Below are positions 33,876 through 43,004 of a DNA stretch of 64,000 nt, one piece after another. The translations under genes were made by a program, and so were the position numbers. Each line of letters begins with the position of its first letter. The stretch's first letter is position 1. This DNA is from Desulfosalsimonas propionicica (GTDB lineage: Bacteria; Desulfobacterota; Desulfobacteria; Desulfobacterales; Desulfosalsimonadaceae). The DNA lies in NCBI RefSeq assembly GCF_013761005.1, contig NZ_JACDUS010000004.1, positions 303,390-367,389 of the forward strand, written 5' to 3'. The notes beneath the pieces are model-generated. The model was not told the DNA's origin. It was given only the letters and a program-made list of their open reading frames with translations, and did no database searches.

Positions 33876-35731
33876 AACAATTTCTGCAGCCCCTTTTCAA
33901 TGACTTTCCGGGTTCCCTCCTCGGTCAACTGCTTTTGCAGGCGCGCCCTGTCCAAAACAAAACGGGGTTTTCCCAAAGAGCCGCCCAGGGCAACGGGCAT
34001 GCTGGTCCATCCCTGCTCATCAGAAAGCAATTGGCCCACAAGGCTGTCTGATGACAGGCGGCTGGAAAATCCCGGGGCCAGGGCCAGGTTCAGGTTCATG
34101 TCCAGGGCGCCGTTTAGGCCGATGGTGCCGGTGGGCTTCATTTTCACATCCTTTCCGGCAAAATCGGAAACCAGCCGGACTTTTCCGTCCTCAATTTCAA
34201 AATCGCCCTCAAATGATTTGAAATCAATGGATTTCAAATCCCCTGCGCCCAGGGTCCGGGCCAGGCCGCCGGCAAAATCATTGCCGGCAATCTTTCCCTC
34301 GGAAATCCGAACTTGCCCCTGCCCGCTTAAGGCATCGCGCATCTGCTCCCAGGCAGTGCCCTTTCCGGAAACATTGATCGCAGCCGATGTCCGCCCCAGC
34401 AGCGTTCCCGCAGCCTTTGGGTAAAGTCCGGACATCAGGGCGTCAGCGCTGATCTCCTGCACGGAAAAATCAGAATCATAGGAAAGCCCGGCAACACCCA
34501 GATCCACCCGGGCGTTTCCGGAAATCGCGCCTTCGGCCAGCCTCGCTTCCAGGGTTTCCACGGTAAGCACGTTTTTAATCAGGTTATAGCGAAGCTTCAG
34601 GTCAGTCATGGCAAGGCCTTTGTAAACCGCCTTATCCACATCGACCTGCCCGTTTACTGCAACCGGCAGATCAAACGGGCCCAGGGGGCCATCTTGGCCA
34701 GCAGGAGCCGGTTTTGAAGAATCAGACGAACCCGGCTCTGCCCTGCCCTCTTTTTCTTTTTGCCGGGGCTGGGGAGTTTGAAGCGCGGCCATGAGTTTGT
34801 CGATATTTAAATTGTCGGCATGGATGCGGTTTTCAATTTTCAAAGGCTTGGAAAAAAAATCCGTTACCGTCAGATCCACGGAAACCACATCATCGCCAAG
34901 GGTGATCTTAAGTCCCTGTGTATGGATTTTTTGAGATGAGAGATCAATGGTGCCCGAGACAACCGGCCGGAGTCCTTCAATGGCGGCCCGGGCCTGGTTT
35001 TCCAAATAAGGGGCAAAATCAGCGATATTAAAACCATCGAGTTTCACATTGGCCTGAATTTGAGCATCTGCGGCATTGACCGTGCCTTTGGCAGAAAACG
35101 GCGCCTGGCCGAGCCGGGCGTCCATTTCAAAGGGAAAGGACTGATCCGGGGAAATGTCTTTGGCAGAGGCGTTAAACCCGCTGATCTCATAGTCAAACCC
35201 ATCTGTTCCAGCCCCGTGGTCGGTAAAAAACACTGTGCCGTCTTTGACCTGAAGCCGGCTGACCAGCAGATTGATACCATTGCCCTGTTTGCCTTCGGAT
35301 GCCGGAGCCGCGGATTTTTCTTTTGGCTCAGCCGAAGGCGGCCCTGTGAGCAGATCGCTGAAATTAAACGTGCCGTCTTTATTCCGGACAACGCGGATCT
35401 GCGGTTTTTCCAGACGGATTTCATCGACCACCACCTGTTTTTTCAGCAAGGGCCACAATTGATAGCGAAGCACCATTTCATCTGCGGCCACAAAGTCCTG
35501 ATCGGCATTTTGCATGCCAACGCGCACATCCCGGATCACCACCCCGGAAAACAGGCTGATATCAATGTCGCCAATGGCCACGCTCCGGTTGAGGTTTTTT
35601 TCGGCAATGGGGATCACCGTTTGTCTTACCCGCTCCGGGGTGATCAGAAATTTGGCCGCCACCACCAGCACAATGATCACTACAACCAAAATCCCCACAG
35701 CAATACCCAAAATTTTTCCCGCCTTTTTCAT
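33869..35731 (-). CDS. AsmA-family outer membrane/lipid transport protein
   Basis: The 620-residue protein starts with a basic end and a single transmembrane helix (KILGIAVGILVVVIIVLVVA), then a long beta-rich periplasmic part with repeated AsmA-type elements, for example DISLFSGVVIRDVRVG and VEISADALM-like strands. The C-terminal half has the AsmA_2 region (FEGDFEIEDGKVRLVSDF). AsmA relatives bridge the inner and outer membranes and move phospholipids. ATG 35731 with a GGTGGAAC upstream is preferred over a 51-base longer frame. The stretch around residues 150-165 and 330-350 is Pro/Lys/Glu-rich and probably unstructured. Confidence 0.85.
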   Translation of the reverse strand: MKKAGKILGIAVGILVVVIIVLVVAAKFLITPERVRQTVIPIAEKNLNRSVAIGDIDISLFSGVVIRDVRVGMQNADQDFVAADEMVLRYQLWPLLKKQVVVDEIRLEKPQIRVVRNKDGTFNFSDLLTGPPSAEPKEKSAAPASEGKQGNGINLLVSRLQVKDGTVFFTDHGAGTDGFDYEISGFNASAKDISPDQSFPFEMDARLGQAPFSAKGTVNAADAQIQANVKLDGFNIADFAPYLENQARAAIEGLRPVVSGTIDLSSQKIHTQGLKITLGDDVVSVDLTVTDFFSKPLKIENRIHADNLNIDKLMAALQTPQPRQKEKEGRAEPGSSDSSKPAPAGQDGPLGPFDLPVAVNGQVDVDKAVYKGLAMTDLKLRYNLIKNVLTVETLEARLAEGAISGNARVDLGVAGLSYDSDFSVQEISADALMSGLYPKAAGTLLGRTSAAINVSGKGTAWEQMRDALSGQGQVRISEGKIAGNDFAGGLARTLGAGDLKSIDFKSFEGDFEIEDGKVRLVSDFAGKDVKMKPTGTIGLNGALDMNLNLALAPGFSSRLSSDSLVGQLLSDEQGWTSMPVALGGSLGKPRFVLDRARLQKQLTEEGTRKVIEKGLQKLFQ

Positions 35732-36589
35732 TGTTCCACCCCTTATGGTTATTTGCGCGCTGCATTTCACCGCCGGCCGCAATCAGCCGTCACCTTTTCC
35801 GATCATACGGATTGTCTTCTATTATCAGATCTTTTTTAATTCTTGTCAAACACCGCAGGGAGACGTGACAACGACGGCATCGGCACAACCAGGGCATAAT
35901 CAGCTTGTGACGGTTTTCGCACGTGGCGGGTCGTGTGTGGTTTGTTTGCCTGCGGCGTGCTTTCGGCAATTGGCCGAAACCGCGCCAATGCAGTCAAACA
36001 AACCACCCCCGCCCCGCCACATGGCCAACTCTCTGGAAACAAGCGGAGACAATTGTTTTTTACCAAGAGTTCCTTTGAATTTAAATGCCGATCTAGAGTT
36101 AACCAGCCTGGAAGGGTGTTTCCAACGTGTTTTACAGGCTTATCGAACTTGGGAATGGTTTCCAAGGAAGCCCGGAGGGCGGGGCTGGTTTTTGAAACGA
36201 CATTGAGGATTTTTGCGAAAAGATTCAGCCAATGCCGGAGCCGGAAAATTTCAAACTGTCTGAGGCCGACAGGCCGAGTTTGTAAATTTCGGGCGAAGGC
36301 ATTGGATGAATCCGCAAAAAGGCTCAGGAGAAAAAAAACCGGCCCCGGCCGCAGGGCTTTCTTCCTCCAGGCCGCCGCCTTCATTGCAGGAAACGTGACA
36401 ATGACGGCATCAGCATAACCAGCTTGTGCCGGTTTTCGCATGTGTTTTACAACGTTATCGAATTTGGATATGGCCCCAAGGAAGTCCGAAGGGCGGGGGC
36501 GGGTTTCGGATTCTGGTTGCCAATCCGTGCCATGGAAGATAACATTACAGAATATACGGCAACAATTTATCTTTATCCGGGAGGGGCAC
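35732..36589. repeat. Repeat-rich intergenic region with duplicated ~125-base unit and a large palindrome
   Basis: No convincing gene lies in this 858-base gap. Two copies of a module (A: ACGTGACAAYGACGGCATC...GGTTTTCGCA; B: GTGTTTTACA...TTATCGAAY..., then CCAAGGAAG...AGGGCGGGG) are present. In the right copy A (36388-36442) and B (36436-36515) are fused; in the left copy A (35862-35926) and B (36126-36195) are split by about 200 bases. That insert begins with an imperfect palindrome (35921-36025) with arms near GTGGCGGG...TGGTTTGTTT, and a TTTCGGCAATTGGCCGAAA core. Long open frames here read through the repeat and are not credible. Confidence 0.7.
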
Positions 36590-38146
36590 ATGAACCGAGA
36601 CGAGATGGTTTCACGAATCAAAAACACCGTGGAACCCTGGGATTTTGTGATTATCGGCGGCGGGGCAACCGGTCTTGGATGCGCTATTGAAGCCGCATCC
36701 AGGGGATATCAAACCCTTTTGCTGGAACGCGACGATTTCTCCAAGGGCACTTCCAGCCGCAGCACCAAGCTCATCCACGGGGGTGTGCGCTACCTGCAGC
36801 AGGGAAATGTTTCCCTGGTGCTCGAAGCCCTCAGAGAACGCGGCCGCCTGCGCAGAAACGCCCCGCACCTGGTGCACAACCTGCCGTTTGTGGTGCCCAG
36901 CTACGACTGGTGGGAAGGCCCGTTTTACGGCATCGGCCTGAAACTCTACGATATGCTCGCCGGCAAGCACGGCTTTGGCCATTCCCGGTTTCTTTCCCGG
37001 GAGACCACCCGCCAATACCTGCCCACGGTTGAAACCGAAGGCCTGCGCGGCGGGGTGATTTATTACGACGGCCAGTTTGACGACTCGCGCCTGGCCATCA
37101 ACATGGCCCAGACCGCGGCAGACCAGTCCGCCACCCTTGTCAACTACATGAAAGTCACCGGCCTGATCCGGGAAAACCAGATGACCGCCGGGGTGAGGGC
37201 AAAAGACATTGAAACCGGCGCAGAATACGAAATCCGGGCCAAAAGCGTTATCAATGCAACAGGGGTATTCACCGACCAGGTACTGCGCATGGACGACCCC
37301 GGGTCAAGGCAGATCATTGTTCCCAGCCAGGGCGTGCACCTGGTGTTAGACGCCTCATTTCTTCCCGGAGACAAAGCCATCATGGTGCCCCACACCGCAG
37401 ACGGCCGGGTGCTGTTTGCCACCCCCTGGCACGACAAAGTGATCGTGGGCACCACAGACACCATGGTGGATGAAATCCTGGACGAACCCCGGCCCCTTGA
37501 AAATGAAATCGAATTTCTGATCTCCCACGCAGCGCAATACCTCACCAAGGATCCGGATGCATCTGATGTGCTCAGCATTTTTGCCGGGCTGCGCCCGCTT
37601 GTAAACCAGGGAGATGGGGATAGCACCGCAGCCCTTTCCCGGGATCACACCATTTATATTTCCCGCTCCGGGCTGGTGACCATCACCGGGGGCAAATGGA
37701 CCACCTACCGAAAAATGGCCGAGGAAACCATTGACCAGGCCGCAATGGTGGCCCACCTGGACGAACGGCCCTGTGTGAGCCATGATCTGCATATCCACGG
37801 CTATCATAACCATGCGGAAAAATTCGGGGACCTGGCGGTCTATGGCGCGGATGCCGCAGGCATCCGGGATCTTTGCTACCAGCGCCCGGAACTCAAAAAA
37901 CAGATTCATACGGCATTTCCCACCATTGCCGCAGAAGCCGTGTGGGCGGTGAAACACGAAATGGCCCGCACTGTGGAGGATTTCCTGGCCCGCCGGACCC
38001 GTGCCCTGCTGCTGGATGCCAGGGCCAGCATGGAGGCTGCAGAAGAAACGGCCCGGCTCATGGCAGGGGAACTGGGACAGGATGAAAACTGGATCCGCCG
38101 GGAAATTGAATCCTATCAAAGCCTGGCCAGGGGCTATTTCCTGTAA
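36590..38146 (+). CDS. glpD: FAD-dependent glycerol-3-phosphate dehydrogenase
   Basis: The enzyme oxidises sn-glycerol-3-phosphate to dihydroxyacetone phosphate and feeds electrons to quinone. The 518-residue chain opens with the FAD fold IIGGGATGLGCAIEAASRG, and the conserved segments SRSTKLIHGGVRYLQQGN, NATGVFTD and TGGKWTTYRKMAEE follow. The C-terminal all-helical DAO-C domain is complete. ATG 36590 is chosen because GGGAGGGGCAC precedes it; the frame extends 150 bases further into repeat DNA. It converges with the SBF-like transporter gene, overlapping 13 bases. Confidence 0.93.
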   Translation: MNRDEMVSRIKNTVEPWDFVIIGGGATGLGCAIEAASRGYQTLLLERDDFSKGTSSRSTKLIHGGVRYLQQGNVSLVLEALRERGRLRRNAPHLVHNLPFVVPSYDWWEGPFYGIGLKLYDMLAGKHGFGHSRFLSRETTRQYLPTVETEGLRGGVIYYDGQFDDSRLAINMAQTAADQSATLVNYMKVTGLIRENQMTAGVRAKDIETGAEYEIRAKSVINATGVFTDQVLRMDDPGSRQIIVPSQGVHLVLDASFLPGDKAIMVPHTADGRVLFATPWHDKVIVGTTDTMVDEILDEPRPLENEIEFLISHAAQYLTKDPDASDVLSIFAGLRPLVNQGDGDSTAALSRDHTIYISRSGLVTITGGKWTTYRKMAEETIDQAAMVAHLDERPCVSHDLHIHGYHNHAEKFGDLAVYGADAAGIRDLCYQRPELKKQIHTAFPTIAAEAVWAVKHEMARTVEDFLARRTRALLLDARASMEAAEETARLMAGELGQDENWIRREIESYQSLARGYFL

Positions 38147-39090
38147 GACAGCCGGCCCACCAGAAACCCGTCTATGAGCAGGGAAACCAGGTGGTGGAGC
38201 ACGCAGACCATCAACGCCAGGGCAAACTGGCCAAAAAGGGTCACCTGCAGAATAATGGACAACGGCAGGGTTTTCTGGCTGCCCATGAACAACACTGCCT
38301 CCATTCGTCCCCGGGGCACGGAAAACACCCGCACCATCAGATACGCGCACCCCAACAGCACACAGTGAAAAGCAGCCACAACCCCGGCCATGGAAACCAT
38401 GCCCCCAAGATTCCCGGAAAGCACCGGCCGGGCCTGGGCCACGCCCATCCAGACAATGCACAGGATCAAACACTGGTTGATGAGCTGAAACCGGCCTGCG
38501 GCTGCGGCAAGGCGGGAAAACGCCCGGGCCTTGACGGCCAGGCCCATGCACAGGGGAACCAGCACGTATAAGCCGATCTTGATCATCACCCCTGTGCGGT
38601 CAAAATCCACCTGAGTGGAAATATCCGTGAGACCGAGCAAAAGCGGCAGCGTGAAAGGGATGGTAAACATGCACAGCAAATTGGCCACGATGGTGATAAA
38701 CAGGGCGTGGGCCGGGTTTCCGCCGGAAGCCCCGCTCATGACCACTCCGCTGCTCAGGGTGGTGGGCATGACCGAGACCAGAAAAAGCCCGATGATCACG
38801 CCTGTCTGCAGCGGGGCCAGGGACACCAGGGCGGCTATGGCCGGGGCAAACCCGAAAATCAGGGCCAGGGCCATTGCCGTGCCGGACACATCCCGCAGAC
38901 CGGCCCGGATCTGTCCGGGATCCAGGACAATCCCGGAGAAAAAAAATACAAGAAAAATAACTACATCCGGGCCGTGATGGCGCTTGACCGCCTGGCCGGC
39001 ATCTGCCAGCAGCCCTGTGGGATCGGCCATGGTTGCGGCAAACACCGTTGCCAGCCCGATTAAAAACCAATATTTTTTGACGACTTTCAA
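38134..39090 (-). CDS. SBF-like (bile-acid:sodium symporter superfamily) transporter
   Basis: The 318-residue protein has about 9-10 hydrophobic helices. The segment SVMPTTLSSGVVMSGASGGN is typical of the SBF-like/CPA-fold group (PF13593, SLC10A7-like), distinct from arsenite exporters of the ACR3 type. The substrate is unknown; sodium or proton coupling is inferred from the family. The stop overlaps the convergent glpD stop. Confidence 0.8.
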   Translation of the reverse strand: MKVVKKYWFLIGLATVFAATMADPTGLLADAGQAVKRHHGPDVVIFLVFFFSGIVLDPGQIRAGLRDVSGTAMALALIFGFAPAIAALVSLAPLQTGVIIGLFLVSVMPTTLSSGVVMSGASGGNPAHALFITIVANLLCMFTIPFTLPLLLGLTDISTQVDFDRTGVMIKIGLYVLVPLCMGLAVKARAFSRLAAAAGRFQLINQCLILCIVWMGVAQARPVLSGNLGGMVSMAGVVAAFHCVLLGCAYLMVRVFSVPRGRMEAVLFMGSQKTLPLSIILQVTLFGQFALALMVCVLHHLVSLLIDGFLVGRLSYRK

Positions 39091-39239
39091 TACCGCCGGC
39101 CTCCTTATCTCCTTATTATCCGCACAATTGCCGGATTTTTTTATTGCATGCAGGGCCTTATTCTGATTAGATAAACAAATTTTGGAACATAGCAGATTCT
39201 GTAATTCAATGCCAGATCATAAAATCCGGCAAGCCATTG

Positions 39240-39290
39240 TTGATGGCATCGTAAGTCTGATTTCAGATGGCGCCGCAAAAAGTTCAAGAT
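39240..39290. repeat. Composite copy of the dispersed repeat upstream of smc
   Basis: TTGATGGCATCGTAAGTCTG followed by ATTTCAGATGGCGCCGCAAA and AAGTTCAAGATC matches, in reverse, the end of the 45153-45316 element (its TGAAATCA joint between two end motifs is shared). A few bases are deleted. It lies 43 bases before the smc start. Confidence 0.65.
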
Positions 39291-39332
39291 CGCTGTCCCG
39301 CCATTGTTTTACAATCGATAAAGGCCTTTTCC

Positions 39333-42300
39333 ATGCAGCTCAAACGCATTGACATCTATGGGTTCAAGTCATTTGCCGAAAGATGCACCATTGTCTTTCC
39401 ACCCGGCATATCCGCGGTGGTGGGCCCCAACGGCTGCGGCAAAAGCAACATCATTGATGCCATTAAATGGGTCATGGGCGAGCAAAGTGTGAAGCAGCTG
39501 CGGGGCAAATCCATGGGAGACGTGATTTTCTCCGGCACGGACAAAAAAGCAGCCGTGAACATGGCAGAAGTGTCGCTGACGCTCAGCGGCATTTCAGAAC
39601 AGGCCCCGGCTTCTGTCAGCGCCTATGAAGAGATCATGGTCACCCGCCGGCTTTACCGTTCAGGCGAAAGCCGGTACATGATCAACAAACAGCCCTGCCG
39701 GTTAAAAGACATCAGTGATATTTTTCTTCGTTCCGGCATGGGGGCCCGGTCATGCGCCATTATCCAGCAGGGAAACATCGGGGCCATAACAGATGCCACA
39801 GCAGAGGAGCGGCGGACCTTTATCGAGGAAGCCGCCGGGGTCATGCGCTACAAAACCCGGCGCCAAGAGGCCCTGGTCCGGGTCAAATCCACACGCCAGA
39901 ATCTGGACCGGATCAACGACATTCTCGACGAAATCGGAAAACAGCTTGAAGTCCTTGAGCAGGAAGCAGAAACAGCCCGGCAGTACAATGCGCGCATGGA
40001 TCGGCTCAAGTACGCGGACATGCTCATATCGGTGTATTATTATGAACAATACGAGCGCCGGATCAACGAAAACCGGCAGCTGCTCCAACGCCTTAAGGAA
40101 AAGGACGAACTCAACACCGAAAGCCTTGAACAGCTAAATACCGCCCTGCAGGAAATCGAAGCCCGGCGCACACACGAAGAAAAAGCCCTTTCCGGGCTGC
40201 GCAACCAAAAAACAGACCTGCAACGCAGCATTGATCAGACAGAAAGCCGGCTGCAGCACCTTGAGGACGAACAATCCCGGCTGACCCGGGAGTTGTCTCA
40301 ATTGCAGGAGTCCCTGGAAAAAACCCGCCAGAAGAATCAACAGATCGAAACCGAAATCCGACAGGCCGAAGAAAAAGCACAGTCACTGGAATCAGAAATT
40401 CAAGAACTGCAATCCAGCCTGGCCCAACAGGAATCCGCATCTGACCATGACAAACAGCGGCTTGCAGAGTTAAAACAGCAACTGGAAACCCATAAAAAAA
40501 ACCAGTCCCGGCTGTCGGCCCGGCAGGCAAAATACAACAATGTTTACAGCACCGCGCTTTCCAACAAGGAACAGATCAAACGTCGCCTCAAGCAGGCGGA
40601 AAAGGAAAAAAACGAAACCGCCGATCAGATTGCCGAACTTGAGGAAACCGAAGCCGATCAGCAGCAGCGCCAGGATGCGCTCAATCAGGAAAAAACCCGG
40701 TTGGAAAGCGAAATCAGCTCCTGCCGCGAATTGTTAAAAGAGCAAAGCCAACAGCTCCACGCCCAGATCAAAACCGTCAATGAGCTGCAGCAGAGCCGGG
40801 CGCAAATCAAATCCCAGCTCGGGGTGCTCAAGCGGATGGAATCCAACTTTGAATGGTACAAGGACGGGGTTCGGGCGATCATGCAGGTCCGGCAAACCCA
40901 GGCCGGTCAAAGCGGGTTTGACCCAACGGACTGCCTGGATATCGTGGGCAACCTCATTGAACCGGATCCCGGATATGAACTGGCTGCAGAAGCCGCCCTT
41001 GGTGAAGCCCTGCAATACATCGTGGTTAAGGCCGCGGAATCCGGTATCCGGGCCATTGATTACCTGAAACACCAAAACGCCGGTAGAAGCGGTTTTATTT
41101 TCATGGAGTCCGGGGGGCAGAATTCTGAAAATCCGGGAAAAAACCCGGATACAACCCTACACGAGCACCCAAAGGCCACCCGCCTTCAGGACCATATCCG
41201 CACACGCCCTGGATTTGAGCCTGTTGTCCATTCTCTGCTTTCCGGCGTGGGCGTCTGTGACGACCTGCAAACCGCCCGTTCATTGCTGGATCCGGAAAAC
41301 GGGTTTCGCATTCTGGTCACAAAGGAAGGGGATCTGGCGGGTGCCCCGGGCTTGATGATCGGCGGCAGCAAGGACCGGCTTGCCGGGATACTGGAAAAGA
41401 AGCAGGAAATCCGGCAATTGGAACAGAACCTGGCCGTTACAAACCAGCAGCTGGAGTCCGCCAAAGGGGTTCAGGAAAACCTGGAAAAATCCGTCCGGGG
41501 CCATGAAAATCAGCTGGCCGGGCTCACAGAGTCCAGTCACAAGTGCCAGGCAAAGCTGGTGGAGGTGGACAAGGCCCTTTACAAAACCGGTGAATCCCTT
41601 CGCCAGGCCCGCCGACGGCTGGAGGTGGCCACCCTGGAGCAGCAGCGGCTGGAAGGCGAAAAGCAAGACATCGGCCAGGAACTGGCCGAGCACGACAACA
41701 TTCTTGCGGAAATCGACCAGCAGATGGGCGATCTGGAATCCGGGATCCGGGATACAGAGGCGCAAATCCGGGAGTTGGAGGAACAAATCCGGGTTCAGCA
41801 AAACGCCCGGATGGATATCAAGCTTAACGTCACCCGGCGTTCTGCCGAGTTGGAAAACGCTCAAAGCACGGTGGCCCGGCTCAAAAGCTTCAGGGAGGAA
41901 AGCACCAACCGGATTTCTGAAATTCAGCAGGAAATGGATCACAAGCAGCAACAGGCCGACAAGGCTGGCCGTCAGATCGAAGAGCGGCAAAAACAGCTCA
42001 AAAACCACAAACAGGAAATGGCAGGCCTACAGGAAGACCTCCGGAGCCGGCAGTCCGACTACCAGTCCCTGGTGGGCCGGCAGAAAAAAACCGATGCCAC
42101 CATCTCCGGTACCCAGAGTGAATTGGAAGAGATCCGCAAAAAAATCCATCAGATCGAACTCGACCTGTCAGGACTCCACATCAACCAGGAAAACCTGGTC
42201 AACCGGTTTCTGGAAAAATACGCAGACTCCTTTGAGCAGGTGCGCACCGTATACCGGGATCAGGTTCTGGCCGCGGATTTTTCCATTGAAAAAGCCGAAA

Positions 42301-43004
42301 AAACCCGGACCGACACAAGAGAGAAAATCAACGCCATGGGCGAGGTCAACCTCGGTGCCATCGAGGCTTATGAATCCCGGAAACAGCGCTATGATTTTCT
42401 GGCCGGACACCGAGATGACCTCATGGAGGCCCTGGGAGATCTGGAAAACGTGATCCGAAAAATCAACCGGATCACCAGAAAGCTTTTTCTGGAAACCTTT
42501 GAAGCGATCAACCGGCAGTTTTCCGGTCTGTTTCCCAGGCTGTTTAACGGCGGGGCGGCCTGGCTGGAACTCACCGAGCCGGACAAGCCAATGGAAACCG
42601 GCGTTGAGCTGATGATCCACCCGCCCGGCAAAAAGGTTACCCGCCTGAGCCTGCTTTCCGGCGGAGAAAAGGCCCTGTCTGCCATTGCCTTTATTTTTTC
42701 CATATTTTTTCTGAATCCCGCAGCCTTCTGCCTGCTCGATGAAATCGACGCCCCGCTCGATGACGTCAATGTGGAACGTTTCAACGAGCTGCTGAAAATC
42801 ATCGGTGAAAACACCCAGATCATCATGATATCGCACAACAAAAAGACAATGGAATTCTCGGACATTCTTTTCGGGGTGACCATGGCCGGCAGCGGGGTGT
42901 CCCGGGTCATATCGGTAAACGTAGAGCAGGCCCTGCAAATCAGCAAACAAAACACCCACGGCAACCACAACAAAGGAAGCGATCATGCTGCAGCACTTAA
43001 CTGA
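39333..43004 (+). CDS. smc: Chromosome segregation protein SMC
   Basis: SMC forms the condensin that organises and separates the chromosome. ATG 39333 gives the usual N-terminus MQLKRIDIYGFKSF; a longer frame upstream is not needed. Residues: Walker A GPNGCGKSN (33-41), a long coiled-coil arm (about 170-510 and 680-1020) rich in Glu/Gln/Lys, a globular hinge (about 520-670), then the C-terminal head with signature LLSGGEKALSAIA and Walker B LLDEIDAPLDD. It is complete (1223 residues). The C-terminal ~25 residues after the head are polar and have His/Asn runs. The 3' end overlaps ftsY by 20 bases. Confidence 0.95.
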   Translation: MQLKRIDIYGFKSFAERCTIVFPPGISAVVGPNGCGKSNIIDAIKWVMGEQSVKQLRGKSMGDVIFSGTDKKAAVNMAEVSLTLSGISEQAPASVSAYEEIMVTRRLYRSGESRYMINKQPCRLKDISDIFLRSGMGARSCAIIQQGNIGAITDATAEERRTFIEEAAGVMRYKTRRQEALVRVKSTRQNLDRINDILDEIGKQLEVLEQEAETARQYNARMDRLKYADMLISVYYYEQYERRINENRQLLQRLKEKDELNTESLEQLNTALQEIEARRTHEEKALSGLRNQKTDLQRSIDQTESRLQHLEDEQSRLTRELSQLQESLEKTRQKNQQIETEIRQAEEKAQSLESEIQELQSSLAQQESASDHDKQRLAELKQQLETHKKNQSRLSARQAKYNNVYSTALSNKEQIKRRLKQAEKEKNETADQIAELEETEADQQQRQDALNQEKTRLESEISSCRELLKEQSQQLHAQIKTVNELQQSRAQIKSQLGVLKRMESNFEWYKDGVRAIMQVRQTQAGQSGFDPTDCLDIVGNLIEPDPGYELAAEAALGEALQYIVVKAAESGIRAIDYLKHQNAGRSGFIFMESGGQNSENPGKNPDTTLHEHPKATRLQDHIRTRPGFEPVVHSLLSGVGVCDDLQTARSLLDPENGFRILVTKEGDLAGAPGLMIGGSKDRLAGILEKKQEIRQLEQNLAVTNQQLESAKGVQENLEKSVRGHENQLAGLTESSHKCQAKLVEVDKALYKTGESLRQARRRLEVATLEQQRLEGEKQDIGQELAEHDNILAEIDQQMGDLESGIRDTEAQIRELEEQIRVQQNARMDIKLNVTRRSAELENAQSTVARLKSFREESTNRISEIQQEMDHKQQQADKAGRQIEERQKQLKNHKQEMAGLQEDLRSRQSDYQSLVGRQKKTDATISGTQSELEEIRKKIHQIELDLSGLHINQENLVNRFLEKYADSFEQVRTVYRDQVLAADFSIEKAEKTRTDTREKINAMGEVNLGAIEAYESRKQRYDFLAGHRDDLMEALGDLENVIRKINRITRKLFLETFEAINRQFSGLFPRLFNGGAAWLELTEPDKPMETGVELMIHPPGKKVTRLSLLSGGEKALSAIAFIFSIFFLNPAAFCLLDEIDAPLDDVNVERFNELLKIIGENTQIIMISHNKKTMEFSDILFGVTMAGSGVSRVISVNVEQALQISKQNTHGNHNKGSDHAAALN

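Noticed and set aside
35836..36627. A 263-residue open frame on the minus strand, and others crossing the gap on the plus strand
   Set aside because: They run through the duplicated repeat modules and the palindrome, have no ribosome binding site, and encode repeated fragments instead of a folded protein.
37355..38551. Minus-strand frame of ~400 residues opposite glpD and the SBF-like gene
   Set aside because: Antisense shadow; it spans two real genes that converge here.
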